Of a DNA stretch of 64,000 bases, positions 7,951-17,487 are shown one piece after another. Source of the stretch: Paenimyroides marinum (GTDB lineage: Bacteria > Bacteroidota > Bacteroidia > Flavobacteriales > Flavobacteriaceae). The stretch's first letter is position 1. Each line of letters begins with the position of its first letter. The notes beneath the pieces are model-generated. The model saw nothing but the letters and a program-made list of their open reading frames with translations. It was not told the origin of the DNA and did not search any database. The DNA lies in assembly GCF_900108395.1 (NCBI RefSeq), contig NZ_FNXE01000001.1:1-64000 (forward strand). The letters are read 5' to 3'. The translations under genes and the position numbers were made by a program.

Positions 7951-8664
7951 ATGATAACCTTTGGTACTTTATATTTAATTCCGGTAATGTTGGGCGACAC
8001 CGTTGCCAACGAAGTTTTACCTGCAAGTGCTTTACGAGCCGTTTCACTGATTGACGATTACGTAGTTGAAAACAGTAAAGTTGCCCGCAAATTCATCAAG
8101 GCAATGTGTCCTGAGAAACAACAGTCGGTACTAAACTTATTTGAGCTTAACAAGCATACCGATGAAAAAGAAATTCAATCTTTTATTCAACCATTATTAG
8201 AAGGAAAAAATATGGGATTAATGAGTGATGCCGGTTGTCCCGGAGTTGCCGACCCTGGTGCGGTTATTGTAAGTCTTGCACATCAAAAAGGAATAAAGGT
8301 TGTTCCGTTGGTAGGACCTTCTTCTATTTTGCTTTCATTGATGGGTTCAGGAATGAATGGTCAATCGTTTACTTTTAACGGATACCTTCCAATCGATAAA
8401 TCAGAAAAAAAGGCAATGTTAAAAAATTTAGAGAAATGGTCGTTTGAACGCAATCAATCCCAGCTTTTTATCGAAACGCCTTATCGAAACAATCAACTGA
8501 TGGAAGAAATGGTTCAAACCTTAAATCCAAACACTTTGTTATGTGTTGCTTGCGATTTAACCTTACCAACCGAAATTATGCTGACAAAACCTGTAAGTTT
8601 CTGGAAAAAACACAAAATGGATTTACATAAAAGACCATGTATATTTATACTTCATAAAAAATAA
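7951..8664 (+). CDS. SAM-dependent methyltransferase, RsmI-like (tetrapyrrole methylase fold)
   Basis: A 237-residue protein with the tetrapyrrole-methylase fold: FGTLYLIPVMLGD at the start, GLMSDAGCPGVADPGAVIV near residues 89-107 and the VPLVGPSSILLSLMGSG block near 117-133, which form the SAM site. FIETPYRNNQLMEEM near 172 is typical of RsmI. RsmI 2'-O-methylates C1402 of 16S rRNA. This shorter Bacteroidota form differs at its start, so the exact target is inferred. The gene ends inside a hairpin shared with the convergent gene. Confidence 0.87.
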   Translation: MITFGTLYLIPVMLGDTVANEVLPASALRAVSLIDDYVVENSKVARKFIKAMCPEKQQSVLNLFELNKHTDEKEIQSFIQPLLEGKNMGLMSDAGCPGVADPGAVIVSLAHQKGIKVVPLVGPSSILLSLMGSGMNGQSFTFNGYLPIDKSEKKAMLKNLEKWSFERNQSQLFIETPYRNNQLMEEMVQTLNPNTLLCVACDLTLPTEIMLTKPVSFWKKHKMDLHKRPCIFILHKK

Positions 8665-8688
8665 GCAAATTAATTTTGCTTATTTTTT
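8656..8688. terminator. Bidirectional terminator spanning two stop codons
   Basis: An A-rich arm ending AATAAGCAAA (to 8669) pairs through a TTAA loop with TTTTGCTTATT and a T-run. The stops of the convergent genes at 8664 and 8670 are both inside the hairpin, so one structure ends both transcripts. Confidence 0.8.
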
Positions 8689-8996
8689 ATTCCATACAAA
8701 AAACCTAATCGCATACGAATCAGCATTTTTTTTACAAAATTCCAGAAAAAAGTATGTTGAAAAAAAAGTGTTCCAATAACAATTAATAGTATTTTATAAA
8801 CCGGTAATATTAAAATTAACGACAAAGGCCAATAAATTAATGGATGCAAACTGTCTTTTGTAATACCGATCCATTCTAAAACGGGTCTGGTTACATAAGC
8901 CGATGTACTGCCGGTTATAGCAAAAACCAATAAAATAACAATAAATTGAAAATTAGAGGTAATACCCCATTTTTCTTTTAACGATGCCATAAACAC
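8670..8996 (-). CDS. Small membrane protein, DUF6787-like
   Basis: A 108-residue protein with an N-terminal LKEKWGI-type segment, then two strong hydrophobic helices (about 18-37, FIVILLVFAITGSTSAYVTR, and about 53-78, LIYWPLSLILILPVYKILLIVIGTLF). It ends with an aromatic, basic tail (FFWNFVKKMLIRM). I recall this pattern, including the SxYVxRP turn after the first helix, in a Flavobacteriia family of unknown function catalogued as DUF6787. The start may be the second Met (MASLKEKW). The function is unknown. Confidence 0.65.
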   Translation of the reverse strand: MFMASLKEKWGITSNFQFIVILLVFAITGSTSAYVTRPVLEWIGITKDSLHPLIYWPLSLILILPVYKILLIVIGTLFFQHTFFWNFVKKMLIRMRLGFLYGIKNKQN

Positions 8997-9023
8997 ATTT
9001 TATTTCTGCAAAATTACAATTAT

Positions 9024-9443
9024 TTAATCTAATTTTAAATTATTAACCTGCTGAAAATACAACAAATAATTATACAGCATATAATTTACTTCGTATCCAT
9101 AATCAATTGATGGTTGGTAATCAATGGTATAATCAAATCCGCTTGTACCTGTTCTGCTTTTTGAATTAAAATTGTTAACCCACAATCGGTTTTTGGTTTC
9201 TAAAAAGGTTTTACTGTAATATCCCCGCGGACGGGCATTGGTTACAAACCACCGTTCAAACTGATTGTCAAAAATTACCACCTCATATTCTACTTCAGGA
9301 TTGGATATTTTAACCGAACCGTTCTCAAAAACCGTTGTTCCTTTTTTATCTACATCGCTTGCATGCTTTAACGGTTTGTTTTGAGAAGAAGCACATCCAA
9401 AACAAAGAAGCATTACTCCCATCATTAATCCAATTGCTTTCAT
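9024..9443 (-). CDS. Lipoprotein, DUF6146-like
   Basis: A 139-residue lipoprotein. MKAIGLMMGVMLLCFGCASS carries a lipobox (CFGC), so it is probably anchored in the envelope. The mature part has EYEVVIFDNQFERWFVTNARPRGYYSKTFLETKNRLWV, the conserved core I associate with the Bacteroidota family DUF6146, ending in a Tyr-rich YGYEVNYMLYNYLLYF. The function is not known. It lies 27 bases upstream of the DUF6787-like gene on the same strand, so the two may be cotranscribed. Confidence 0.7.
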   Translation of the reverse strand: MKAIGLMMGVMLLCFGCASSQNKPLKHASDVDKKGTTVFENGSVKISNPEVEYEVVIFDNQFERWFVTNARPRGYYSKTFLETKNRLWVNNFNSKSRTGTSGFDYTIDYQPSIDYGYEVNYMLYNYLLYFQQVNNLKLD

Positions 9444-9506
9444 ATAATCTCTTTTTCATATAAAGATATGGATTTTGTTGCTTATTTTTGTAAAAATTTA
9501 TTTGAA

Positions 9507-10608
9507 ATGATAACACAAGAACAGGTTAAAAACCTTATGAATCGCCTTGGTGCGTTAAGGAGGTATCTTTGACATCGATCAGAAATTAATCGAAATTCAA
9601 AACGAAGAAGAAAAAACATTTGCTCCCGATTTTTGGAACAACCCCAAAGAAGCAGAAAGCATTGTACGCAACATCCGATCTAAAAAGAAGTGGGTTGACG
9701 GCTATGAAAATGCAAAAAATAACACCGAAGAATTACAGATTTTAATGGAGTTTTTTGCAGAGGGTGACGCTTCTGAAGATGATGTTGAAACACAGTACCA
9801 AAAAACATTTGAGCTCATAGAAGATCTTGAGTTTAGAAATATGCTTTCAGACGAAGGCGACAGTATGAGTGCCGTATTGCAGATTACTGCCGGTGCCGGC
9901 GGAACAGAAAGCTGTGACTGGGCATCAATGCTTATGCGTATGTATTTAATGTGGGGCGAGAAAAATGGGTATAAAATAAAAGAACTCAATTTTCAGGAAG
10001 GTGATGTTGCCGGCATTAAAACGGTTACTTTAGAATTTGAAGGTGAATTTGCTTTTGGATATCTGAAAGGCGAAAATGGCGTGCATCGTTTGGTTCGTAT
10101 TTCTCCTTTTGACAGCAACGCGAAAAGACACACATCCTTTGCATCCGTTTATGTGTATCCTTTAGCAGATGATACTATTGAAATTGAGATCAATCCATCG
10201 GATATTTCATGGGAAACCATGCGGTCATCAGGTGCCGGAGGTCAAAATGTAAATAAAGTAGAAACAGCAGTTCGTTTACGCCACCATCCTACCGGAATCA
10301 TTATTGAAAATTCAGAAACACGCTCACAGCTTGACAACAAAACCAAGGCGATGCAATTGTTAAAATCGCAATTGTATGAAATTGAATTAAAGAAACGTCA
10401 GGCAAAACGCGATGAAATTGAAGCCAATAAAATGAAAATTGAATGGGGATCACAAATACGAAATTACGTGATGCATCCTTATAAACTGGTAAAAGACGTT
10501 CGTTCACAATTTGAAACCAGCGATGTTGACAGTGTTATGAATGGCGAAATTGAACCATTTTTGAAAGCCTATTTAATGATGATGGGGCAGAAAGAGGAAA
10601 AAAATTAA
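9507..10608 (+). CDS. prfB: Peptide chain release factor 2, with programmed +1 frameshift
   Basis: Recognises UGA and UAA stop codons and releases the peptide. The reading frame from ATG 9507 runs 21 codons to an in-frame TGA at 9570-9572. The message has AGGAGG (9558-9563), TAT, CTT, TGA, C, the classic RF2 autoregulatory site with the same spacing as in E. coli. After a +1 shift on CTT-T the frame continues from GAC 9571 to 10608, giving about 366 residues, the normal RF2 length. The GGQ motif ([16 protein letters not shown]) and the stop-recognition SPF (VRISPFD) are intact. Gene callers that ignore the shift would start at 9745 and lose about 79 residues. Confidence 0.96.
9558..9573 (+). 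promoter_or_regulatory. RF2 programmed frameshift signal
   Basis: AGGAGGTATCTTTGAC: an internal Shine-Dalgarno three bases before the CTT slip codon, then the UGA stop and C. Low RF2 slows termination at UGA and favours the +1 shift, which makes more RF2. Confidence 0.93.
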
Positions 10609-10626
10609 TTGCAATTATTCTTAAAC

Positions 10627-10662
10627 AAACACCCCTCTGAAAATATTTTCAGAGGGGTGTTT
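10627..10662. terminator. 36-base perfect palindrome, bidirectional terminator
   Basis: AAACACCCCTCTGAAAA and its exact complement TTTTCAGAGGGGTGTTT flank a central AT. The T-rich sides on both strands let it end prfB (plus) and recQ (minus), which converge here. Confidence 0.9.
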
Positions 10663-10665
10663 TTA

Positions 10666-12861
10666 TTAATTAGCCACTTCGCTAATAAATTTTATGCGCA
10701 TTAAACGGAGTTCTTCTATATCGTAATCACCGTCAAATTCTTTTAAAGCTGTTTTTATCGAATCGTTTTCTGCTTCCATGAAATATTCTTTTATTTCATC
10801 TTGCTGATCCTCATCTAAAACATCTTCAATCCAGTAATCGATATTCAATTTCGTGCCGGAATAAACAATTTGTTCCATTTCTTTCAACAATGCGTCCATA
10901 TCCAAGCTTTTTGCCGCTGCAATATCTTCTAAAGACAACTTACGATCGACACTTTGAATGATAAATAATTTTAAGGCTGAGTTTGCTCCTGTTGATTTTA
11001 CCACTAAATCGTCCGGACGAATGATGTCATTTTCTTCAACATACCTGCTAATTAAATCAATAAAATCTTTACCGTATTTTTTAGCTTTCCCCTCGCTGAC
11101 TCCGTGAACGTTTGCCAATTCATCTAATTTTACAGGATATTTCAATGCCATATCTTCTAAAGATGGATCCTGAAAAACTACAAACGGCGGAACTTCCATT
11201 TTTTTAGCAACTTTCCGACGTAAATCTTTTAGCATTGACACCAAAACTTCATCAGCAACATTTGATGATTTTGCATTGATTATGATGTTTTCATCTTTTG
11301 AATCATCATAATTATGATCTTCGGTCATCATAAAAGAAGTTGGTTTTTTAAGAAAACCTTCTCCTTCTTTCGTGATTTTTAGTACACCATAACTTTCTAT
11401 ATCTTTTGATATTAAACCTGATACTAATACCTGGCGGATTAATGCCATCCAGTATCTATCATCAAAATCTTTACCTTTTCCAAAAATAGGTTGTGCGTCG
11501 GTTTTATATGATTTTATCACGGCATTAATTTTACCCAATAACGTGAGAACAATTTCTTTTGACTTATAAATCTGTTTGGTTTCTTTGATGGTTTTCAATA
11601 AAAGAACCACCTGGTCTTGTGCTTCTGATTTTGATTTTGGATTACGGGAATTATCGTCCATATCGGCACCTTCACCGTTTATTTCGTCAAACTCTTCACC
11701 AAAATAATGAAGCAGAAATTTACGACGTGACATAGAGGTTTCAGAATATGCAACAACCTCTTGTAACAACGCATAACCTATTTCTTGTTCGGCAAGTGGT
11801 TTACCTGCCATAAATTTTTCTAATTTTTCTATATCCTTATAGGCATAATAAGCCAAACAATATCCTTCACCTCCATCACGACCCGCACGGCCAGTTTCCT
11901 GATAATAACTTTCTAATGATTTGGGTATATCGTGATGAATTACAAAACGTACATCGGGTTTGTCGATCCCCATTCCAAAAGCAATGGTTGCCACCACAAC
12001 ATTTACATCTTCCATTAAGAACATGTCCTGATGTTTGGCACGCGTTTTTGCATCTAACCCTGCGTGGTATGCAACAGCCGAAATTCCGTTTACTTGTAAA
12101 ATCTGAGTAATTTCTTCTACTTTTTTACGGCTTAAACAGTAAATAACACCTGATTTTCCTTTAAACTGATTGATGAATTTGATAATATCAGATTCTACAT
12201 TTTTTGTTTTAGGGCGTACTTCGTAATACAAATTAGGTCGGTTAAAAGACGCCTTAAATACATTGGCATCAGGAATCTCAAGATTTTTTAATATATCTTC
12301 CTGAACTTTAGGAGTGGCGGTTGCTGTTAAACCAATTATTGGAATATCGCCTAATTTTCTAATGATATTTCGTAGATTTCTGTATTCTGGTCTAAAATCA
12401 TGCCCCCATTCAGAAATACAATGTGCTTCGTCAATAGCAATGAACGATAAAGGAACCGAATTTAAAAATTCTACGTATTCTTCTTTAGTCAACGATTCAG
12501 GAGCAACGTATAACAGTTTGGTAATTCCGTTTTTTATGTCGTCTTTAACCTGTGCAATTTCTGTTTTTGTTAATGAAGAATTCAGTACATGTGCTATTCC
12601 AATTTCATTTGATAAGCCCCTTACCGCATCTACCTGATTTTTCATTAAAGCAATAAGCGGAGAAACAACAATTGCTGTACCTTCTAAAACCAATGCCGGC
12701 AATTGATAGCAAAGTGATTTACCACCACCGGTAGGCATAATAACAAAAGTGTTATTTCCGTAGATAATACTGTTTACTACCTGTTCTTGTAGTCCTTTGA
12801 ACTGACTGAATCCGAAATATTTCTTTAATTCTTTATGTAAGTCAATTTCGATTGATTTCAT
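10666..12861 (-). CDS. recQ: ATP-dependent DNA helicase RecQ
   Basis: A 3'-5' helicase for recombination and fork repair. In 731 residues the order is: DEAD-type domain with Walker A PTGGGKS at 43-49 and DEAH at 144-147, the EWGHDFRPEYRNL aromatic loop after it, helicase C domain with VATIAFGMGIDKPDVRFVIH and YQETGRAGRDG near 300-335, then the RQC region. An HRDC-like segment (VPPFVVFQDPSLEDMA, near 550) and a further helical C-terminal extension follow. This longer form is common in Bacteroidota. The zinc-binding Cys set of E. coli RecQ is not evident, which I note without a conclusion. It diverges from kdsD across a 91-base gap. Confidence 0.95.
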   Translation of the reverse strand: MKSIEIDLHKELKKYFGFSQFKGLQEQVVNSIIYGNNTFVIMPTGGGKSLCYQLPALVLEGTAIVVSPLIALMKNQVDAVRGLSNEIGIAHVLNSSLTKTEIAQVKDDIKNGITKLLYVAPESLTKEEYVEFLNSVPLSFIAIDEAHCISEWGHDFRPEYRNLRNIIRKLGDIPIIGLTATATPKVQEDILKNLEIPDANVFKASFNRPNLYYEVRPKTKNVESDIIKFINQFKGKSGVIYCLSRKKVEEITQILQVNGISAVAYHAGLDAKTRAKHQDMFLMEDVNVVVATIAFGMGIDKPDVRFVIHHDIPKSLESYYQETGRAGRDGGEGYCLAYYAYKDIEKLEKFMAGKPLAEQEIGYALLQEVVAYSETSMSRRKFLLHYFGEEFDEINGEGADMDDNSRNPKSKSEAQDQVVLLLKTIKETKQIYKSKEIVLTLLGKINAVIKSYKTDAQPIFGKGKDFDDRYWMALIRQVLVSGLISKDIESYGVLKITKEGEGFLKKPTSFMMTEDHNYDDSKDENIIINAKSSNVADEVLVSMLKDLRRKVAKKMEVPPFVVFQDPSLEDMALKYPVKLDELANVHGVSEGKAKKYGKDFIDLISRYVEENDIIRPDDLVVKSTGANSALKLFIIQSVDRKLSLEDIAAAKSLDMDALLKEMEQIVYSGTKLNIDYWIEDVLDEDQQDEIKEYFMEAENDSIKTALKEFDGDYDIEELRLMRIKFISEVAN

Positions 12862-12952
12862 GTTTTTAATTGTGCGATTTTACCTAAATTTGCATTCATA
12901 AAGATATACAAATCTTTTAGTTTTAGCAAAGTTTACATAACACGATTGTATT

Positions 12953-13921
12953 TTGAACACTAATTTTAACATATTAAATATTGCAAAAGAAACTTTAAAA
13001 GCTGAGAGTGATGCTATTACAAAGGCTATCGAGTTTTTAAATGATGATTTTATAAAATCGGTTAAGGCAATATTTAACACAAAAGGCAGATTAATTATTA
13101 CCGGAATTGGCAAAAGTGCACACATTGGTCAAAAAATTGTAGCCACATTAAACTCTACAGGTACTCCATCATTGTTTTTGCATGCGGCAGAAGCCGTTCA
13201 TGGTGATTTAGGGATCATTACAAAAGACGATACTATTCTATGTATTTCTAAAAGCGGCAACAGTCCGGAAATCAAAATTTTGGTTCCGTTGTTAAAACGC
13301 GATGGCAATATTTTAATAGGAATGACTGGCAATGCATCTTCTTTTTTAGGGAAAAATTCCGATTTCATCATTAATGCTTTTGTAGAAAAAGAGGCTGACC
13401 CCAACAATTTGGCTCCAACCACAAGTACAACTGTTCAGTTGGCATTGGGCGATGCCTTAGCTGTTGCTTTAATTGAAATGAAGAAATTTACAGCAAACGA
13501 TTTTGCTAAATTTCACCCTGGTGGTGCATTGGGGAAAAAACTGTTGTTACGGGTTAAGGATATATTAGACAAAAACAACAAACCCGCAGTAAATACTTCT
13601 TCAACTATTAAAGAAGTTATTTTTGAAATTTCAAACAAGCGTTTAGGTGTAACTGCGGTATTGGAAGAAAACGAGATTAAAGGTATTATTACCGATGGCG
13701 ATATTCGCAGAATGCTTGAAAAAACTACCGAGTTATCTACTATAACTGCTAAAGACATCATGACCAAAAATCCTAAAACCATAGATGTTAATTCTAAGGT
13801 TGAAGAGGCTTTAAACATCATGGAATCGTTTCAAATTACACAACTTGTGGTTACTAACAACAATATATATGCGGGTATTATTCATTTACACGATATATTA
13901 AAAGAAGGAATTGTTTCGTGA
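12953..13921 (+). CDS. kdsD: D-arabinose 5-phosphate isomerase, KdsD/KpsF/GutQ family
   Basis: Converts ribulose 5-phosphate to arabinose 5-phosphate, the first step to Kdo of LPS. The 322 residues hold a SIS domain (RLIITGIGKSAHIGQKIVA near 47-65, AAEAVHGDLGII near 79-90, the SKSGNSPEI phosphate loop) and two CBS domains in the C-terminal 120 residues. No ATG occurs in the first 60 codons, so the start is the TTG at 12953, giving a first helix of the length seen in relatives. The last codons overlap tatC by four bases (GTGA). With tatC and lptB it forms an envelope operon. Confidence 0.92.
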   Translation: MNTNFNILNIAKETLKAESDAITKAIEFLNDDFIKSVKAIFNTKGRLIITGIGKSAHIGQKIVATLNSTGTPSLFLHAAEAVHGDLGIITKDDTILCISKSGNSPEIKILVPLLKRDGNILIGMTGNASSFLGKNSDFIINAFVEKEADPNNLAPTTSTTVQLALGDALAVALIEMKKFTANDFAKFHPGGALGKKLLLRVKDILDKNNKPAVNTSSTIKEVIFEISNKRLGVTAVLEENEIKGIITDGDIRRMLEKTTELSTITAKDIMTKNPKTIDVNSKVEEALNIMESFQITQLVVTNNNIYAGIIHLHDILKEGIVS

Positions 13922-14757
13922 AAAATAATAAAACCAATAAAGAAATGTCATTCTTAAACCATTTAGAGGAATTAAGATGGCTTTTAGTACGCAGCTGCAT
14001 TGCTATTTTAATAGCATCGGTAATTGCTGTTTTTTTTAACGAATTTATTTTTGATGTCATTATTTTTGGTCCCAAAAATGGTGATTTTGTAACCTATCAG
14101 TTTTTCTGCGAACTTGCACAGAAGTATGACTTAGACCAATCGTTCTGTAACAGTGAATTACCCTTTGTAATTCAAAACCGGGCAATGGAAGGACAATTAT
14201 CAGTGATGATCTGGACGTGTATCAGTGCCGGTTTCATCATTGCTTTTCCTTTTATATTGTGGGAATTTTGGAAATTCATCAGTCCGGCACTGTATCAAAA
14301 AGAACGCAAATATGCCAAATTATTCATCTTTGTATCAAGCATCCTATTCTTTTTAGGGGTGATTTTTGGATACTTTGTATTGGTTCCTTTGTCCATCAAT
14401 TTTTTAGCCAATTTTACCATTAGCAGCATTGTAGAAAATCAAATCGATATTAATTCGTATATTAGTCTTGTTAAAACTACATCGCTTGCTACCGGTTTGG
14501 TTTTTGAATTGCCAATTATCATTTTCTTTTTAACTTATTTGGGCTTAATTACCGATAAGTTTTTAAAAGAATATCGCCGATATGCTTATGTTTTAATATT
14601 AATTGTAGCTGCCATTGTAACTCCGCCGGATGTTATCAGTCAAACTATTGTGTCAATTCCGTTGGTTATTTTATATGAATGTAGTATTATTGTTGCAAAA
14701 ATAATTACGAAACGCAACATCGAAAAAGAGAAACAGGCAGCCACAATAAACAAGTAA
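13918..14757 (+). CDS. tatC: Sec-independent protein translocase subunit TatC
   Basis: The receptor of the twin-arginine export pathway in the inner membrane. The 279-residue protein opens with the conserved cytoplasmic motif MSFLNHLEELRW, then shows six hydrophobic helices, with FPFILWEFWKFISPALYQKERK in the middle as in all TatC. The GTG at 13918 overlaps the kdsD stop. The ATG at 13945 (MSFLNH) is the alternative. I prefer the GTG because relatives have a short polar lead-in. tatA is not in the window. Confidence 0.95.
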   Translation: MKNNKTNKEMSFLNHLEELRWLLVRSCIAILIASVIAVFFNEFIFDVIIFGPKNGDFVTYQFFCELAQKYDLDQSFCNSELPFVIQNRAMEGQLSVMIWTCISAGFIIAFPFILWEFWKFISPALYQKERKYAKLFIFVSSILFFLGVIFGYFVLVPLSINFLANFTISSIVENQIDINSYISLVKTTSLATGLVFELPIIIFFLTYLGLITDKFLKEYRRYAYVLILIVAAIVTPPDVISQTIVSIPLVILYECSIIVAKIITKRNIEKEKQAATINK

Positions 14758-14761
14758 CCTA

Positions 14762-15502
14762 ATGAAGTTAAGAGCCGATAATTTAATTAAAACATATAAA
14801 GGACGGAAAGTTGTAAAAGGTATTTCGGTTGAAGTAAATCAGGGCGAAATTGTGGGGTTGTTGGGTCCAAATGGTGCCGGAAAAACAACATCATTTTATA
14901 TGATTGTGGGATTGGTTAAACCCAATTCGGGCAACATTTATTTAGATAATCTCAACATAACAAACTATCCCATGTACAAACGTGCCCAAAACGGTATTGG
15001 TTACCTGGCACAAGAAGCATCGGTTTTTAGAAAATTAAGTATCGAAGATAACATTCTTTCTGTATTACAACTTACCAAACTTTCTAAAAAAGAGCAAGAA
15101 GTTAAAATGGAATCGCTTATTGATGAATTTAGCTTACAGCACATTAGAACCAATCGCGGAGATTTACTTTCAGGTGGAGAACGCAGGCGAACGGAAATTG
15201 CTCGTGCATTAGCAACCGATCCAAAATTTATTTTATTAGACGAGCCTTTTGCAGGAGTTGATCCTGTTGCTGTTGAGGACATTCAAAGAATTGTAGCTCA
15301 GTTAAAAAACAAAAACATCGGTATTTTAATTACCGACCACAACGTACAGGAGACGTTAGCCATCACCGATAAGACTTATTTAATGTTTGAAGGCGGCATC
15401 CTTAAAGCCGGAATCCCTGAAGATTTAGCAGAAGACGAAATGGTAAGGAAAGTGTATTTAGGACAGAATTTTGAATTGAGAAAAAAGAAATTAGAATTTT
15501 AG
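14762..15502 (+). CDS. lptB: LPS export ABC transporter ATPase LptB
   Basis: The ATPase that, with LptFG, lifts LPS from the inner membrane onto the Lpt bridge. In 246 residues: Walker A GPNGAGKT at 35-42, the Q-loop in IGYLAQEASVFRKLSIEDN near 79-97, the signature LLSGGERRRTEIARAL near 139-154 (the GERRR form is typical of LptB), Walker B FILLDEPFAGVDP, and the H-loop ITDHNVQETL. It starts 4 bases after tatC. Its position with kdsD links Kdo supply and LPS transport. Confidence 0.95.
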   Translation: MKLRADNLIKTYKGRKVVKGISVEVNQGEIVGLLGPNGAGKTTSFYMIVGLVKPNSGNIYLDNLNITNYPMYKRAQNGIGYLAQEASVFRKLSIEDNILSVLQLTKLSKKEQEVKMESLIDEFSLQHIRTNRGDLLSGGERRRTEIARALATDPKFILLDEPFAGVDPVAVEDIQRIVAQLKNKNIGILITDHNVQETLAITDKTYLMFEGGILKAGIPEDLAEDEMVRKVYLGQNFELRKKKLEF

Positions 15503-15526
15503 TTTTTAATTAAAATAAAAAAACAA

Positions 15527-15534
15527 TAGTTTTG
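15527..15534 (+). promoter_or_regulatory. Candidate -7 box of the polysaccharide operon
   Basis: TAGTTTTG fits TAnnTTTG and lies 23 bases before the ATG at 15558. The upstream region is A/T-rich with no exact TTTG at the expected distance. Confidence 0.4.
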
Positions 15535-15557
15535 CAGAACCAAGAAAACTTTAAGCT

Positions 15558-17480
15558 ATGCTAAATAGTGTTGAAAAAAATATTTCGTATTTGAAAACGA
15601 TCCAATACTTACCCCGATGGATTATTTTTTCTATTGATATATGTATTGTTATTTTTTCAGCTCTAATGGGGCATTTGATCCTTAAAGGAGTTGGGATAGA
15701 ATTTGAGTCTCTTTTACCTGCTTCTCTTGTTTTTCTGCTTTTCATAGCTGTTCATGCTTTTTTCTTTTTATATTTTAAAACTTTTACAGGTATTGTTAGA
15801 CATACCACTGTAAATGATGCGGCAAAATTGTTTTTTGTTGAGCTTTTATCTTTTATTGTACTATATATTACAAATGTTACCGTTGGTTTAATTTATAACA
15901 AGCGCCTGTTTTTAAACACCCAATTGTTACTAAGTATAGCCATTGTCTTTTGTATTTTAGTATTCTTCAGATTAATTGTCAAAATTAGTTTTGATTTTTT
16001 TTCAACTTATTCAAGTGGCAAGAATCAGTTAATTAAAGCTGTCATTTATGGAAATGATGAACGAGCGATTGCCATAGCCAATGCAATCAATACAGAAATA
16101 CCCAGAAAGTATAAATTACAAGGGTTTATAAATCCATCTACAAAAAGCTTCAATAACCGTATTTTAGATGTACCAGTAATTGGTAAAACCCGCAAAATAC
16201 CGGTTTTAGTTAGGGGCTTGGGAGCAAGCACTTTAATTATAGCAGAAGAAAATCTTTCAAAAGACGAAAAAATAGAAATTATTGAAGATTGTTTACAATA
16301 CAATATAAAAGTATATAATTTACCTCGTTTAACCGATTTAAGCAATCAGAAAAAAGTTGCATCTAATATCCGAAAAATAAAAATTGAAGATTTATTAGAA
16401 CGTAAACCCATAGAAATTAATAACTGTCAAATTTCAGGTCAGTTAAAAGACAAAGTAATACTGGTTTCTGGGGCAGCAGGTTCTATCGGAAGTGAAATTG
16501 TTTGGCAAGTAGCCGCCTTTAATCCTAAAAAACTAATTCTGTTAGATCAGGCAGAAACGCCATTGCACCAAATTTCTTTAGAAATTACTAAATGTAACAC
16601 ATCAGCAGAAATAATCTGCATAATTGCCGATGTAAGAAATTACGATTCGCTAGATAAGGTTTTTAATGATTATCAACCTGATATTGTATATCATGCCGCA
16701 GCATACAAACACGTTCCGTTAATGGAGATGAATCCGCAACAAGCTATTTTTACCAATGTTTTAGGTAGTAAGTATATGGCAGATTTGTCTCTAAAACACA
16801 AAGTAGAACGTTTTGTAATGGTATCAACAGACAAAGCAGTAAATCCAAGTAACGTAATGGGAGCAAGCAAACGTATTGCTGAAAAATACGTACAATCATT
16901 AGCGAAAAAATTAAAAAAAGAAAATACTACTACTACAAAATATATTACTACGCGTTTTGGTAATGTTTTGGGGTCAAACGGTTCGGTGGTTCCTTTATTT
17001 ACCAAACAAATAGAAAATGGCGGACCTATAACAATTACACACCCAGATATCATTCGTTATTTTATGACCATACCAGAGGCCTGTCAATTGGTTTTAGAGG
17101 CAGGTTCTATGGGGAACGGCGGAGAAATTTATATTTTTGATATGGGAAAACCCGTAAAAATTATTGATCTTGCTAAGAAAATGATTAAATTAGCAGGTTT
17201 AGAGCCCGATAAAGATATTGAAATAAAAGTAGTAGGATTACGTCCGGGAGAGAAATTGTATGAAGAACTGTTAAACGACAGTGCTACTACATTACCTACG
17301 CACCATGAAAAAATCATGATTGCACAAGATATACATGAAGATTACGAATTTATATCTGAGCAAATAGAAGAATTGAAAAAACGTGCTACTGCTTATCTGG
17401 TAATAGATACTGTTGCAACTATGAAAAAAATTGTACCTGAATTTAAAAGTTTGAATTCAACTTTTGAAAAACTTGATTAA
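15558..17480 (+). CDS. Membrane-bound nucleoside-diphosphate-sugar 4,6-dehydratase (CapD/WbpM-like)
   Basis: Predicted to make a UDP-4-keto-6-deoxy sugar for a surface glycan. The 640 residues begin with four transmembrane helices (about 17-145), then a CoA-binding-like Rossmann region (150-290), then an extended-SDR domain. This has GAAGSIGSEI near 305-314, VYHAAAYKHVPLME near 375-388 and STDKAVNPSNVMGASKR near 425-441. In that last motif Met replaces the usual catalytic Tyr ahead of Lys, as in WbpM/FlaA1-type dehydratases. It is the first gene of a three-gene operon with export and kinase proteins. Its 3' end overlaps the long form of the next frame. Confidence 0.9.
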   Translation: MLNSVEKNISYLKTIQYLPRWIIFSIDICIVIFSALMGHLILKGVGIEFESLLPASLVFLLFIAVHAFFFLYFKTFTGIVRHTTVNDAAKLFFVELLSFIVLYITNVTVGLIYNKRLFLNTQLLLSIAIVFCILVFFRLIVKISFDFFSTYSSGKNQLIKAVIYGNDERAIAIANAINTEIPRKYKLQGFINPSTKSFNNRILDVPVIGKTRKIPVLVRGLGASTLIIAEENLSKDEKIEIIEDCLQYNIKVYNLPRLTDLSNQKKVASNIRKIKIEDLLERKPIEINNCQISGQLKDKVILVSGAAGSIGSEIVWQVAAFNPKKLILLDQAETPLHQISLEITKCNTSAEIICIIADVRNYDSLDKVFNDYQPDIVYHAAAYKHVPLMEMNPQQAIFTNVLGSKYMADLSLKHKVERFVMVSTDKAVNPSNVMGASKRIAEKYVQSLAKKLKKENTTTTKYITTRFGNVLGSNGSVVPLFTKQIENGGPITITHPDIIRYFMTIPEACQLVLEAGSMGNGGEIYIFDMGKPVKIIDLAKKMIKLAGLEPDKDIEIKVVGLRPGEKLYEELLNDSATTLPTHHEKIMIAQDIHEDYEFISEQIEELKKRATAYLVIDTVATMKKIVPEFKSLNSTFEKLD

Positions 17481-17487
17481 TTATTAT

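Noticed and set aside
9745..10608. prfB starting at an internal ATG
   Set aside because: The upstream 21 codons, the frameshift site and the following in-frame codons restore the full RF2 length.
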